DNA of 64,000 bases from JBMNQI01 sp050944055 (GCA_050944055.1 JBMNQI010000002.1:1-64000); one strand, 5' to 3'; shown: positions 17,532 to 25,667, numbered from the stretch's first letter. Translations and numbers: made by a program. The notes: a model not told the origin generated them from the letters alone.

Positions 17532-18320
17532 TTATAAGCTGCTGCGGTAATATCCTATATAGTCAAGGCAGTATTCGTCTCTCCCCAAAAGTGCGTTTCC
17601 CGTATAGAGCGCCTCGCGGATTGCGGGCGACGTTATATCAAGTATAGCGCTTCGAAGGCCGCATTCCATTGCCATGGTCAGAAAAGCGGCGTTTATTCTT
17701 TCCCGCCCCGGAAGCCCGAACGATATATTGGACAGGCCGCAGATTGTGTTTACGCCGGGGAATCCGTCCCTCATTCTCTTAATAGTCTCCAGCGCTGTAA
17801 GGCCGGCCTGATCGTCAGTCGCGAGGGCCTCGACAAGCACGTCGATATACAGCATTTTCTCCTCAATTCCGAAGGCCTTCATTTTTTCTATGAGACGCGC
17901 GGCGTTCTCAAATCGTTCGCCGGCGGTTTTAGGTATTTTTTTTCCGGAGATCGGCAGGCATACGAAGCCCGCTCCTAATTCTCCGGCAATTCTTATCAGC
18001 TCGTCGTATTTGTCGTCCAGGGATACGGAATTGATAATGACGGCGCGCCCGGCTGCCATGTGAAGGCAGGAGGCAATTACATCCGGATTCGGCGAATCGA
18101 TCATAAGGCCGCAGGCGGAGTGCTGCAGCGTCAGCCCTATCAGCCACTCCAGGTTTTGCCTCTCCTTGTCGCCTGTGAGCGCCGTGTTGATATCAAGATA
18201 ATCGGCGCCGCCTTCGCTTTGAGACTTAACCATTTCCACAATGTTGTCTTCATCATGTGTGTGAAGCGCCTTAAGTATTTTTGGAATTGAGCTGTTGAGC
18301 TTTTCACCTATTTTTATCAT
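17532..18320 (-). CDS. Pterin-binding (methyltetrahydrofolate) methyltransferase
   Basis: This 262-residue TIM-barrel protein resembles the methyltetrahydrofolate-binding domain of methionine synthase MetH and the AcsE/MtgA methyltransferases. IGEKLNSS at the N-terminus, GGADYLDINTA near residue 38 and CGLSNISFGLPGRERINAAFL near residue 195 are the pterin-site signatures. Such proteins move a methyl group from methyl-THF to a cobalamin protein. It starts inside the ATGA stop overlap with the upstream homocysteine methyltransferase/MTHFR gene (18317-18320), so the two are translated together. No corrinoid-binding protein is encoded nearby. Confidence 0.85.
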   Translation of the reverse strand: MIKIGEKLNSSIPKILKALHTHDEDNIVEMVKSQSEGGADYLDINTALTGDKERQNLEWLIGLTLQHSACGLMIDSPNPDVIASCLHMAAGRAVIINSVSLDDKYDELIRIAGELGAGFVCLPISGKKIPKTAGERFENAARLIEKMKAFGIEEKMLYIDVLVEALATDDQAGLTALETIKRMRDGFPGVNTICGLSNISFGLPGRERINAAFLTMAMECGLRSAILDITSPAIREALYTGNALLGRDEYCLDYIGYYRSSL

Positions 18321-20029
18321 TGTCTCTTCTCCTTGATATACTGTGCCAGCGCGGCCGAGTAGTCTATCTTCTTAAGCGGCGTCATAATGTAATAGCCGTC
18401 GCAGTCCGGGCCGAGGCGGTCAATTATGCCGGCGGCGTAAGAAACGCAGATCTCCTTCGTCTCCTCCGGGCCCTTTCCTTCGAGCCTGCTTATCAGCTCC
18501 CGTGGTATCTCTATTCCCGGCACCTCGTTATTCAGGAACAGCGCGTTTTTATATCCGGCTATCGGCATCACGCCGGCGGCAATTTTACATTTCAGCAGCT
18601 CACGGGCTTTAAAATAGTTTTCGAGATTCTTTTCGGAGAAAATGGGCTGCGTGAAAAGGCATACTGCCCCGTTTCTGATTTTCTCCTCCGCCCGCCTCAG
18701 CTCCGCGTCGAAATTCGTTGAGTTGATATTTAGCGCAGCGCAGATGGTGTAAGGGTCGCTTTGGAATATAATCTCATTTAAGCTTTTTATGAAGGCTATC
18801 AGCTTGAATGAATTAAGGCCGAAAACGTTTTTCGCCTCGCCGCGCTCGGCATCCGGCAAAGCGTCTCCCGTTATGGCAAGAACACGGGACACGCCGTCAA
18901 TATTGCCCGCTATCAGATCTCCCTTAATCGCAATCTGATTGCGGTCCCTGCAGCACAAATGCGGTATGGCGTTTATGCCGACCTTCCTCTGTATCAGCGA
19001 GGAAATCATTATGCTGTTGGCCCTCGTCCTTCCAAGCGGCGAATCCGGTATCGTCACGAAATCCGCGCCGGCTTCTTTTGCCGACCTGGCGGCGGCGAGC
19101 ACGTAATCAACATCCGTATCCAGCGGCGCTGCAAGTTCGACCGCTGTGAACGGGCGGCTGAAGTCCTCTTTAACTCCGGAGGCTTCTTTTTTTACTGTTC
19201 TGACCCGGACGGAGCGCGTCTCTCTCTTTGTGCCGAGCATCTCTGTGAATCGGCGTATATGCTCCGGCGTCGTGCCGCAGCAGCCTCCGACGGCGTTTAC
19301 GCCGAGTTCGTGTATCTCACGCAGCTTGCCCGCGAAATACTCCGGGTTGTCCACGTAGACAGTTCTCTCGTTTACTACGGCCGGATACCCGGCGTTAGGC
19401 ATGGCTATCAGGTTAAACCTGCCCTGCGGCAGCTCCCTGAGAAGGTTTAGTATATGCGCGGGGCCGCAGACGCAGTTAAGCCCGACGTAATCCGCACCGG
19501 CAGTAATAGCATTTTCGAAAAGTTCCTTATAGTACCTGCCGGATTTTGTATAGCCGTCATTCCTTACGGCGAAGGACGCTATGACTATCGCTCCGGGTAC
19601 CGTTTGCTTTATTTGGCGTACGGCGCCGAGAAAGCCTCCGGCGTCATACTGCGTTTCGAAAAGGAAATTTTTTGCTCCCAGGCTTATGAATTTCTCGGTT
19701 ACATACAGGTATTCTTCTTCAGGCCTTTCACAATTGACAGGCCCTATGTCTGCAAAAACCTCCGCCCCCGCCTTCTCCGCGGCCTCCATGGCAATGCTGA
19801 AGCCCTCGTCGATTATTCTGTCCAGCAGCTCGGTATCGGAGATAAAGGCGCGGTTAGCGGCAAAAGTATTTGTCGTGATTGCGTTGGAGCCGGCGTCTAT
19901 GTATTCGCTGTGTATCTTATATACTTCCTCCCTGTAAAACAGGTTCGCAAGTTCGGGGTATTCTATTTCCAGCTTCTTTGATGCGATGTATGTCCCGAAA
20001 GCGCCGTCAAATATGAGAGTGTTTTTCAC
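18317..20029 (-). CDS. Homocysteine S-methyltransferase / methylenetetrahydrofolate reductase fusion
   Basis: The 570-residue product joins two enzymes, as in B. subtilis YitJ. Residues about 1-290 are a zinc-dependent homocysteine methyltransferase domain (LIFDGAFGTYIAS; zinc ligands in GLNCVCG and VGGCCGTTPEHI). Residues about 300-570 are a MetF-type flavin-dependent methylenetetrahydrofolate reductase domain (GADFVTIPDSPLGRTRANS, RVLAITGD). GTG at 20029 is chosen since GGTGGG lies 7 bases before it; an upstream ATG at 20047 lacks such a site. With the coupled pterin-binding gene, this gives homocysteine activation, methyl-THF production and methyl transfer, the parts of a methionine cycle that also involves metK. 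Confidence 0.88.
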   Translation of the reverse strand: MKNTLIFDGAFGTYIASKKLEIEYPELANLFYREEVYKIHSEYIDAGSNAITTNTFAANRAFISDTELLDRIIDEGFSIAMEAAEKAGAEVFADIGPVNCERPEEEYLYVTEKFISLGAKNFLFETQYDAGGFLGAVRQIKQTVPGAIVIASFAVRNDGYTKSGRYYKELFENAITAGADYVGLNCVCGPAHILNLLRELPQGRFNLIAMPNAGYPAVVNERTVYVDNPEYFAGKLREIHELGVNAVGGCCGTTPEHIRRFTEMLGTKRETRSVRVRTVKKEASGVKEDFSRPFTAVELAAPLDTDVDYVLAAARSAKEAGADFVTIPDSPLGRTRANSIMISSLIQRKVGINAIPHLCCRDRNQIAIKGDLIAGNIDGVSRVLAITGDALPDAERGEAKNVFGLNSFKLIAFIKSLNEIIFQSDPYTICAALNINSTNFDAELRRAEEKIRNGAVCLFTQPIFSEKNLENYFKARELLKCKIAAGVMPIAGYKNALFLNNEVPGIEIPRELISRLEGKGPEETKEICVSYAAGIIDRLGPDCDGYYIMTPLKKIDYSAALAQYIKEKRQ

Positions 20030-20078
20030 GTCAGTCCCACCAAACATAATATCAATGCAGAGAATCGTCTCTGAGAGT

Positions 20079-20107
20079 ATTATATTATAAAAATAACGTT
20101 AACGCAA
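20079..20107 (-). promoter_or_regulatory. Sigma-A-type promoter of the methionine-cycle operon
   Basis: On the minus strand, TTGCGT (20102-20107) and TATAAT (20079-20084) are spaced by 17 bases, about 50 bases before the GTG start. Overlapping A/T runs give a second possible -10. Confidence 0.7.
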
Positions 20108-20118
20108 TTTGCTTTTGA

Positions 20119-20182
20119 TTTTCTGAATCGGCAGGCCCCCCAAAAGCTCCGCCGGGCGGAGCCGCCGGGAACCTGCCGAAGC
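20119..20182 (-). promoter_or_regulatory. Nested GC-rich inverted repeat upstream of the promoter
   Basis: An outer pair GGCAGG/CCTGCC encloses an inner GCTCCG/CGGAGC hairpin. It lies upstream of the proposed promoter, so it is outside that transcript. It does not match a SAM, cobalamin or THF riboswitch core that I can recognise. It may be an operator or part of a read-through transcript. Confidence 0.35.
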
Positions 20183-20233
20183 TGATTCCGGTCGCAACAG
20201 ATGCCATTCCCGAAAACAAATATACCGCTTGGT

Positions 20234-20269
20234 AAAAAAAGCGGGGCGGTAAGCTTACCACCGCCTCGC
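20234..20269 (-). terminator. Terminator of the UPF0251 gene
   Basis: Read on the minus strand, GCGAGGCGGTGGTAAG pairs imperfectly with CTTACCGCCCCGC and is followed by seven T residues. It lies about 40 bases beyond the stop of the minus-strand regulator gene. Confidence 0.75.
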
Positions 20270-20307
20270 CGACCGGTTAGTATTACGCGCCGCATTCGCC
20301 GTCTTAA

Positions 20308-20670
20308 TCAGGTATCTCCGCCGTGCCCATAGCCCAACTTCCGGCAGTTTTCCCTGCCGCATGTCCTGCCGGGGCCTTCGCACAGTCGGTATTCCCCGCC
20401 CTCAATGCACAGCTCTTTGCCCTCTACAAGCGATTTGGCTATTTTCTTTCTCGCCTCGTTATAAATACCCTGAACGGTTGTGCGCGCTATGTTCATTTTT
20501 TCGGCGCATTCCTCCTGCGTCAGCCCTTCCAAATCGATAAGCCGTATCGTCTCATACTCGTCCACAGTCATGCAGACGGCCTCCTCCCCGTTGCCGGACG
20601 ATTCCAGGGGGCCGAACCGGCGGTTTACGGGCAGACTGCAGACCTTGCGCCGTTTCCTCGGTCTTGGCAT
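20308..20670 (-). CDS. UPF0251 / DUF134 helix-turn-helix regulator
   Basis: The 120-residue protein begins [14 protein letters not shown], the family hallmark. It has a sigma-70 region-4-like helix-turn-helix in [28 protein letters not shown] near residues 55-82. The C-terminal tail is Cys-rich ([18 protein letters not shown]) and could bind a metal or cluster. The start at 20670 follows GAAAGAGGTAG; a TTG at 20688 is less likely. Members are often near nitrogenase-cofactor-like genes, but none is seen here. A palindromic direct repeat over its promoter suggests autoregulation. Confidence 0.8.
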   Translation of the reverse strand: MPRPRKRRKVCSLPVNRRFGPLESSGNGEEAVCMTVDEYETIRLIDLEGLTQEECAEKMNIARTTVQGIYNEARKKIAKSLVEGKELCIEGGEYRLCEGPGRTCGRENCRKLGYGHGGDT

Positions 20671-20695
20671 GCGACTACCTCTTTCCAAGATTTTG

Positions 20696-20742
20696 TTGGC
20701 ATATGCACTTTATATATTATACTGATTTTTGGCATATGTCAA
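20696..20742 (-). promoter_or_regulatory. UPF0251 promoter with paired palindromic operators
   Basis: On the minus strand, TTGACA (20737-20742) is followed by TATAAT (20716-20721, 15-base spacing) or TAATAT (20714-20719, 17-base spacing). TTGGCATATGCAC at 20696 and TTGGCATATGTCAA at 20729 are near-identical copies 33 bases apart. One overlaps the -35 and the other lies just past the -10, the layout of a repressor binding on both sides of a promoter. Confidence 0.65.
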
Positions 20743-20802
20743 TATTAATACGTCAGCCGTTCTTATTCCGGCGCGGAGGCGCTTGCGGTTTTTAATAAAC
20801 AA

Positions 20803-20831
20803 TTGAAAAGGAGAATATTTCCTGATATAAT
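20803..20831 (+). promoter_or_regulatory. Sigma-A-type promoter of the ferritin-like gene
   Basis: TTGAAA at 20803-20808 and TATAAT at 20826-20831 have exact 17-base spacing. The start codon at 20900 leaves a leader of about 60 bases. Confidence 0.75.
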
Positions 20832-20899
20832 GACCTGTGAGGAACTATAGTGTATACTTTTCGGCAAAAAAATGAATACTAATGAAAAGGAGTGTTATT

Positions 20900-21205
20900 A
20901 TGCCGGATTTTGGGCAACCATTTTCGGGACTTAAAAAGGACCGCAAGCTTACGCACGAGGAACTAATCAGAGCTATTCGGTTTATGATTGCGGCCGAATA
21001 CGAGGCGGTTCAGCTCTATATGCAGCTGGCTGAATCCACGGATAACAAACTGGCCATTGAGGTGCTTAAGGATATAGCCGACGAAGAGCTTGTCCATGCG
21101 GGAGAATTCCTTCGCCTGCTAAAGGAACTGGCGCCGGACGAGGAGAAGCTTTACGAGGAGGGCGCGGCTGAAGTCGAAGAGATGATGGAGGAGTTAAAAA
21201 AATAG
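20900..21205 (+). CDS. Small ferritin-like diiron protein (encapsulated-ferritin type)
   Basis: This 101-residue two-helix protein is half the length of classic ferritins and rubrerythrins. Its metal pattern AEYEAVQLY (Glu33, Glu35, Tyr40), then Glu63-x-x-His66, reproduces the E-x29-E-x2-H spacing of encapsulated ferritins (EncFtn), which form the di-iron site between two subunits. It probably oxidises and stores iron or handles peroxide. No C-terminal encapsulin-targeting peptide is evident; the tail is acidic (EEGAAEVEEMMEELKK). ATG 20900 follows AAAAGGAG; an in-frame codon at 20882 is less likely. It lies near a flavodiiron protein, which suggests oxidative-stress defence. Confidence 0.75.
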   Translation: MPDFGQPFSGLKKDRKLTHEELIRAIRFMIAAEYEAVQLYMQLAESTDNKLAIEVLKDIADEELVHAGEFLRLLKELAPDEEKLYEEGAAEVEEMMEELKK

Positions 21206-21235
21206 CGACGGCAGTCAAAAGCAGCGTCAACATAG

Positions 21236-21265
21236 GCCTGCCCGCCACGAAACAGGCGGACAGGC
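21236..21265 (+). terminator. Hairpin after the ferritin-like gene
   Basis: GCCTGCCCGCC pairs with GGCGGACAGGC with one mismatch, 30 bases after the stop. There is no clear U-tract, so terminator function is only likely. The rest of 21206-21358 shows nothing else. Confidence 0.45.
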
Positions 21266-21358
21266 TTCAAATATTGTGTGCAATGGTAATTGAGTCAAAC
21301 TCATTATAACGTGTTTATCAGATAGCGGCGGATCTCTTTATATCCTCTGTATGTGTAA

Positions 21359-21871
21359 TTATGCGTTTTCTAAAATTTCAATAATTTCGCCCGTGTATAC
21401 GCGGTGATAGTCGTTATTCTCTTCCGCGTACCGGTTTGTTATTTCATCCAGCAGAAAATCCTCCGCGCGTAAATCCGTGCGCCAGAGCTTCCTGCTGATT
21501 ATGACAAGCTTTGCCTCGGCAAAATAAACGGCGCCCGTATCATGGAAAATGGGGGTCAGCCCCGCTTCCTTTATCTTGTCTGTATCCCGGCCGCTTTTTT
21601 ATCCGCAGATTTACAACGCCTCCCGCCTATCCTCTCCGAAGAAACAGAGGCTGTAATAGTCGCCAGCTTCCATGAACTCGTAGGTATAACGCGACGGGCG
21701 CACGTATACCGTCGTCACGGTTTTATACCAGACATAGCCAATTCCGCCCCAGGCAATAGTCATAGAATTGAATTTTTCCGGATTGCCCGCGGTCAGCAGC
21801 GCCCAGTCTCTCGCGAGCAGCTTGAAAATATTGCAGGAAAAGTCCCTCTTCAGTATTCTTTTAAATGCCAT
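21359..21871 (-). pseudogene. Flavin reductase-like gene interrupted by two in-frame TAA codons
   Basis: Reading from ATG 21871 (GGGAGG 7 bases upstream), the frame encodes the FMN-binding start of a flavin reductase-like protein (MTIAWGGIGYVW, VYVRPSRYTYEFME, YSLCFFGEDRREAL). It then meets TAA at 21611-21613 and a second TAA at 21599-21601, with only Ile-Cys-Gly between. The same frame continues unbroken with KSGRDTDKIKEAGLTPIFHD and DYHRVYTGEI to TAA at 21359-21361. Full length would be 170 codons, normal for the family. Both stops are single substitutions from sense codons, so recent inactivation is most likely. The neighbouring flavodiiron gene is intact. Confidence 0.85.
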
Positions 21872-22040
21872 TTCCATCCTCCCAAACTTCCGCGGCTCCC
21901 TCTGTCAGTAAAACGGAGCCGGTTGCGTTTAAACGGCGCAGGCGCAAATCTGTCCGCTATTTATATGCGCCTTATACTTAACATATTATACCAGAAATCG
22001 CATATACGCAAGATCGCTTTTTTTGCGCATACAGCAATGT

Positions 22041-22069
22041 TTGACGCAGATATACATTCATGTTATTCT
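22041..22069 (+). promoter_or_regulatory. Sigma-A-type promoter of the flavodiiron gene
   Basis: TTGACG at 22041-22046 and TATTCT at 22064-22069 are 17 bases apart, 48 bases before the GTG start codon. Confidence 0.6.
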
Positions 22070-22116
22070 AGTCTCGAGGAGAGACTAAATAATCTGCTGA
22101 AGGAGATGAGCCGAAG

Positions 22117-23304
22117 GTGAAAAAGAGAGTAAAAAACAACACGTACTGGGTGGGCAAAGCCGACTGGGAACTGCGAAAATTCCACGGGAATGAGTATTCG
22201 ACTCATAAGGGCTCGACTTATAATTCTTATTTAATCCAGGAAGAAAAAACCGTCCTGATTGACACTGTCTGGGCTCCGTTTGCGGAAGAGTTTGTCGATA
22301 ACCTGGCGAAAGAAACTGATTTAAACAAAATTGATTTCATCGTCGCCAATCACGGCGAAGTCGACCATAGCGGCGCGCTCCCCGCCCTGATGGAACGCAT
22401 ACCGGATAAGCCGATCTATTGTACAAATAACGCTATCAAGTCCTTAAAAGGCCAGTACCATCAGGACTGGAATTTTAACCCCGTAAAAACCGGAGACAGA
22501 ATTGATATCGGAAACGGCAAAGAACTGATTTTTGTCGAGATGCAGATGCTGCACTGGCCGGACAGCATGGCGACTTACCTGACAAAAGACAACATACTTT
22601 TCAGCAACGACGCGTTTGGGCAGCATTTGGCAACCGAGAAGCTTTTTAATGACGAGGTCGACCAGTGCGATCTTTTCAACGAGGCAATAAAGTATTATGC
22701 GAATATTCTTACGCCTTTCAGCCCTCTTCTCAGGAAAAAGCTGGACCAGGTGATTTCGCTCAATCTCCCCATTGAAATGATTGCGACAAGCCACGGCGTT
22801 ATTTGGAGAGAAAACCCTTTGCAGATTGTTGAAAGATACGCCCAATGGGCAAATGACTATCAGGAGAATCAAATCACTGTTGTCTATGATACCATGTGGA
22901 ACGGTACAAAAATGCTTGCTGAAAAGATAGCCGAAGGGATTGCATCAGCCGATTCCGATGTGGTTGTCAAAATCTACAATCTTGCAAAAAGCGATGAAAA
23001 CGACCTGATAACCGAAGTGTTCAAATCCAAAACCGTCGTCATCGGTTCGCCGACTGTTTTAAACAGCATATTGCATTCGGTGGCAGGATTTATTCACTTA
23101 ATGAAAGAGCTCAGGTTCAAAGGCAAAAAAGCCGCTTCATTCGGCTGTTATGGCTGGAGCGGAGAAGCCGTAAAACTAATGAATGAGTTATTGGCAAACG
23201 CAGGCTTTGAAATCATAGGCGAAGGCTTCAGAAATCAGTGGAATCCAGGCATTGAGGCGCAAAAATCAGCAATAGACTTTGGAAAGACGATAGCAAAAGA
23301 ATAA
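22117..23304 (+). CDS. fprA: FprA-type flavodiiron protein (A-type flavoprotein)
   Basis: This 395-residue cytosolic enzyme reduces oxygen to water or nitric oxide to nitrous oxide in anaerobes. The N-terminal metallo-beta-lactamase-like domain (about 1-245) carries the diiron ligands in HGEVDHSG, HWPDS, SNDAFGQH and SHG. The C-terminal flavodoxin domain (about 255-395) binds FMN (VVYDTMWNGTKMLAEKIAEG, GSPTVLNS, GCYGWSGEAV). GTG is the start, with AAGGAG 11 bases upstream. There is no rubredoxin fusion, so electrons must come from a separate rubredoxin or reductase. The adjacent flavin reductase-like gene is broken, and a ferritin-like gene lies 1 kb away. Confidence 0.93.
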   Translation: MKKRVKNNTYWVGKADWELRKFHGNEYSTHKGSTYNSYLIQEEKTVLIDTVWAPFAEEFVDNLAKETDLNKIDFIVANHGEVDHSGALPALMERIPDKPIYCTNNAIKSLKGQYHQDWNFNPVKTGDRIDIGNGKELIFVEMQMLHWPDSMATYLTKDNILFSNDAFGQHLATEKLFNDEVDQCDLFNEAIKYYANILTPFSPLLRKKLDQVISLNLPIEMIATSHGVIWRENPLQIVERYAQWANDYQENQITVVYDTMWNGTKMLAEKIAEGIASADSDVVVKIYNLAKSDENDLITEVFKSKTVVIGSPTVLNSILHSVAGFIHLMKELRFKGKKAASFGCYGWSGEAVKLMNELLANAGFEIIGEGFRNQWNPGIEAQKSAIDFGKTIAKE

Positions 23305-23334
23305 AAGCTCCAGTGAACGCTCTGCGCTATAAAT

Positions 23335-23382
23335 CTCCCCTTTAAGCGACAGCGGAAAGACCGCCGTCAGCCTAAAGGGGAG
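23335..23382. repeat. Inverted repeat with inner hairpin between fprA and cheV
   Basis: CTCCCCTTTA (23335-23344) and TAAAGGGGAG (23373-23382) are perfect inverted arms around an inner GCGG/CCGC hairpin. It sits at the convergent ends of fprA and the fli-che unit. No U-tract follows on either strand, so it may block transcripts or protect 3' ends rather than act as a standard terminator. Confidence 0.55.
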
Positions 23383-23475
23383 CGCTATTATCTCTATCAA
23401 AAAATATATCCGGTGTATCCCGCGCCGAACGTTCTAAGCTAATCCCTGTTTAACTGATGAGCCGCCGTGCTTTTC

Positions 23476-24381
23476 TCAATTGAGTATAAACCCGTCTATC
23501 ACCGAAATAAGGCTGCCTATCTCAGGCTTGGAAAGCTGCGCGTCCGCTCCAGCCTGTTCGCATTTTAGGCGCGTCTGCTCGTCCATTATGGATGTGAAAA
23601 CAACTACGGGTATCTTTTTAAGCTTAACGTCCTCCTTAATCCTTTTTGTCAGCTGTATACCGGCCATGCGCGGCATTTCTATGTCGGTTATAACAAGCGA
23701 AACAGAATCCAGGACGTCGTCTTTTTCAACCCCGAGCCTGCTTAGCATATCCCAGGCCTCCTCCCCGTTAGCGACGGAAAGTATGTTTCCATATCCGGCC
23801 TTGTGGAGGGACTCGAGCAGCATTTTCCTCAAAAGTACCGAGTCTTCAACTATCAGTATGGGCTTGTCGGCATCCATACGCTTGCCCCTCTGCTCTATAT
23901 CGGACATATTGAAGCCGGTTTCCGGGCTTATATCGAAGGCTATCTTTTCAAAATCGAGTATGGCGCTGATTTTCCCGTCGAGCCTGACTATACCCGTTAC
24001 CACCCCGTCTTTACCGCCGTACACTATATTGTCCGGCTTTTCCAAATCGCTCCACGAGAGGCGGTGTATGCTTTCAACACTGTGAACATGGAAGGCGACC
24101 TTCATGTTATTGAACGAAGTAATTATGTAGATGTGCTTTTGCGGGTCTCCGCTATCCGGCAGTCCGAGATAGGGCGCAAGGTTCAATACGGCATATACCT
24201 CGTCTCTGGGCTGAAAGACTCCTTCCACGCACGGGTGCGCATTTGGCAGCGCTCTCACCGGGCTGTACTGCATTAACTCCCTGACTTTTGCGACGTTTAT
24301 GCCAAAGCTCTCGCCGGCCAGAGTGAATTCGAGGATTTCAAGCTCATCGGTGCCCGCATCCAACAGGGTGCTGCTGTTCAT
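23476..24381 (-). CDS. cheV: Chemotaxis protein CheV (CheW fused to a response-regulator domain)
   Basis: The 301-residue protein has an N-terminal CheW-like coupling domain (about 12-155; ILEFTLAGESFGINVAKVRELM) and a C-terminal receiver domain (about 170-301) with the phospho-acceptor Asp in LVITDIEMPRMAG. CheV links receptors to the CheA kinase and aids adaptation through phosphorylation. It is the last gene of unit A. CGGAAGGAATGG-like sequence provides the ribosome site. CheA, CheB and CheY are not in the window and must lie elsewhere. Confidence 0.93.
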   Translation of the reverse strand: MNSSTLLDAGTDELEILEFTLAGESFGINVAKVRELMQYSPVRALPNAHPCVEGVFQPRDEVYAVLNLAPYLGLPDSGDPQKHIYIITSFNNMKVAFHVHSVESIHRLSWSDLEKPDNIVYGGKDGVVTGIVRLDGKISAILDFEKIAFDISPETGFNMSDIEQRGKRMDADKPILIVEDSVLLRKMLLESLHKAGYGNILSVANGEEAWDMLSRLGVEKDDVLDSVSLVITDIEMPRMAGIQLTKRIKEDVKLKKIPVVVFTSIMDEQTRLKCEQAGADAQLSKPEIGSLISVIDGFILN

Positions 24382-24416
24382 ATGCTTCCATTCCTTCCAT
24401 AATGTAATATCAAACG

Positions 24417-25667
24417 TTATATGGAACGGTCAATATCGGTTATTCTGACCCCGTAATTGTCATCGATTACGACGACCTCTCCCCTCGCTATATGCTTTCC
24501 GTTGACCACGACTTCGACCAGCTCTCCGGCCATTTTGTCAAGCACGATAACAGAGCCTATGCCCATGTTGAGAATTTCGTTTATGCTTTTTTTCGTCTTG
24601 CCGAGCTCGACGGCGACCTGAAGAGGTATGTCGCTGATAAGATTGATAACGGGATTGCCGACGGGTATCGGCTCCGTTTTTTCCTCTTCGTCAAATGCTT
24701 CAAATGTAAATGGCTTTACTCTCACAGGCTTCGCCTCTTCCCTGCCCGCCCTGTCAGCAGCGCCGGTATTTGACGGCCGCGTTTCGATTGCGCCCTGCAT
24801 TTCCTTGTCCTGCTCACTGGCCGGCATTTTCGCATCCGATTTGTCCTGGGCCGTTCCCGTCCCCTGCAGCAGGGCTTTCGCCAGCTTCCTGCCGGTTTCA
24901 ATCGGCAGCAGCTGCATCAGCTTGCTTTTGAGGAGGCCCTCGATCTCCATATCGAAGCTGATCTTTATAACCAGCTGCGAGCCGTCTAAGTACTCGCTGA
25001 CGTCGGTGTCGAGCCCGACGCACAACGCAGTGGGCGGCGTAATGTCAATCGGGCAGCTGAGGAGGTTTGATAATGACGTGGCCGAAGACCCGATCATCTG
25101 GTTCATTATTTCGCCCATGGCGCTAAGATGCAGTTCGTCAAGCTCCACGCTGTCCAGATCGATGTTCTCGTCCGCGCCCATGAGCAGCTCGGTTATTAGC
25201 GCGGAATCCTTTTCTTTTAATATGAGAAGGCTTTTGCCCTCTATGCCCGTCAAAAACTTTACGGTTACAATGACGAAAGGTGTCTTGTACACCGAAAGCA
25301 CTTCATCTGATGAGAAAACATGAACCTGGGGGGTCGTAATATTGACTCTGCGGCCAAGCAAAGTATACATGGTAGTCGCCGCCGCGCCCATACAGATGTT
25401 TCCCATTTCCCCAAGTATGTCTTTTTCTTCGGGAGTCAGAAAACCGCTGCTTTTGTCAAGCGAGGCGAGCTCCTCTTCAAGGTTTTCGCTAGAATCGGAG
25501 TTTCCGTATGCATCGCCGTGGCGCGCGGAGGCGCCGCCGCTTGCCGGAATTGAATTGCCGTAAGACGAAATATCCAGTTCGCCCGCCGATCCGGCGACGC
25601 CGGCATTATCCGGGGAAGCCTCTCCATATAACAGAGCGTCTATTTCCGCCTGTGACATATTACTCAT
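24417..25667 (-). CDS. fliY: Flagellar motor switch phosphatase FliY (CheC-FliN fusion)
   Basis: The 416-residue cytoplasmic switch component has an N-terminal FliM-like peptide (SQAEIDALLYG) and a CheC-type CheY-P phosphatase domain at about 75-260. Two phosphatase helices are visible: DILGEMGNICMGAAATT and LSAMGEIMNQMIGSSATS. A variable linker is followed by a C-terminal SpoA/FliN domain at about 335-416 (DIPLQVAVELGKTKKSINEILNMG). It replaces FliN in Firmicutes. Its start overlaps the fliM stop by 4 bases (25664-25667). Confidence 0.93.
   Translation of the reverse strand: MSNMSQAEIDALLYGEASPDNAGVAGSAGELDISSYGNSIPASGGASARHGDAYGNSDSSENLEEELASLDKSSGFLTPEEKDILGEMGNICMGAAATTMYTLLGRRVNITTPQVHVFSSDEVLSVYKTPFVIVTVKFLTGIEGKSLLILKEKDSALITELLMGADENIDLDSVELDELHLSAMGEIMNQMIGSSATSLSNLLSCPIDITPPTALCVGLDTDVSEYLDGSQLVIKISFDMEIEGLLKSKLMQLLPIETGRKLAKALLQGTGTAQDKSDAKMPASEQDKEMQGAIETRPSNTGAADRAGREEAKPVRVKPFTFEAFDEEEKTEPIPVGNPVINLISDIPLQVAVELGKTKKSINEILNMGIGSVIVLDKMAGELVEVVVNGKHIARGEVVVIDDNYGVRITDIDRSI

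Noticed and set aside
20030..20240. Possible SAM, cobalamin or THF riboswitch upstream of the methionine-cycle operon
   Set aside because: The nested hairpin lacks any conserved core I know for those classes, and the best promoter lies downstream of it, so it is not in the leader of the main transcript.
20080..20295. Small minus-strand frame downstream of the UPF0251 gene
   Set aside because: It covers a terminator, a promoter and a hairpin, and has no ribosome site or family likeness.
21542..22120. Plus-strand reading frame across the flavin reductase pseudogene and fprA promoter
   Set aside because: It is antisense to a recognisable pseudogene and its product has no protein-like features.
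24382..24416. Separate promoter for cheV
   Set aside because: The 35-base gap holds only a ribosome site; no paired -35/-10 or sigma-28 boxes fit.
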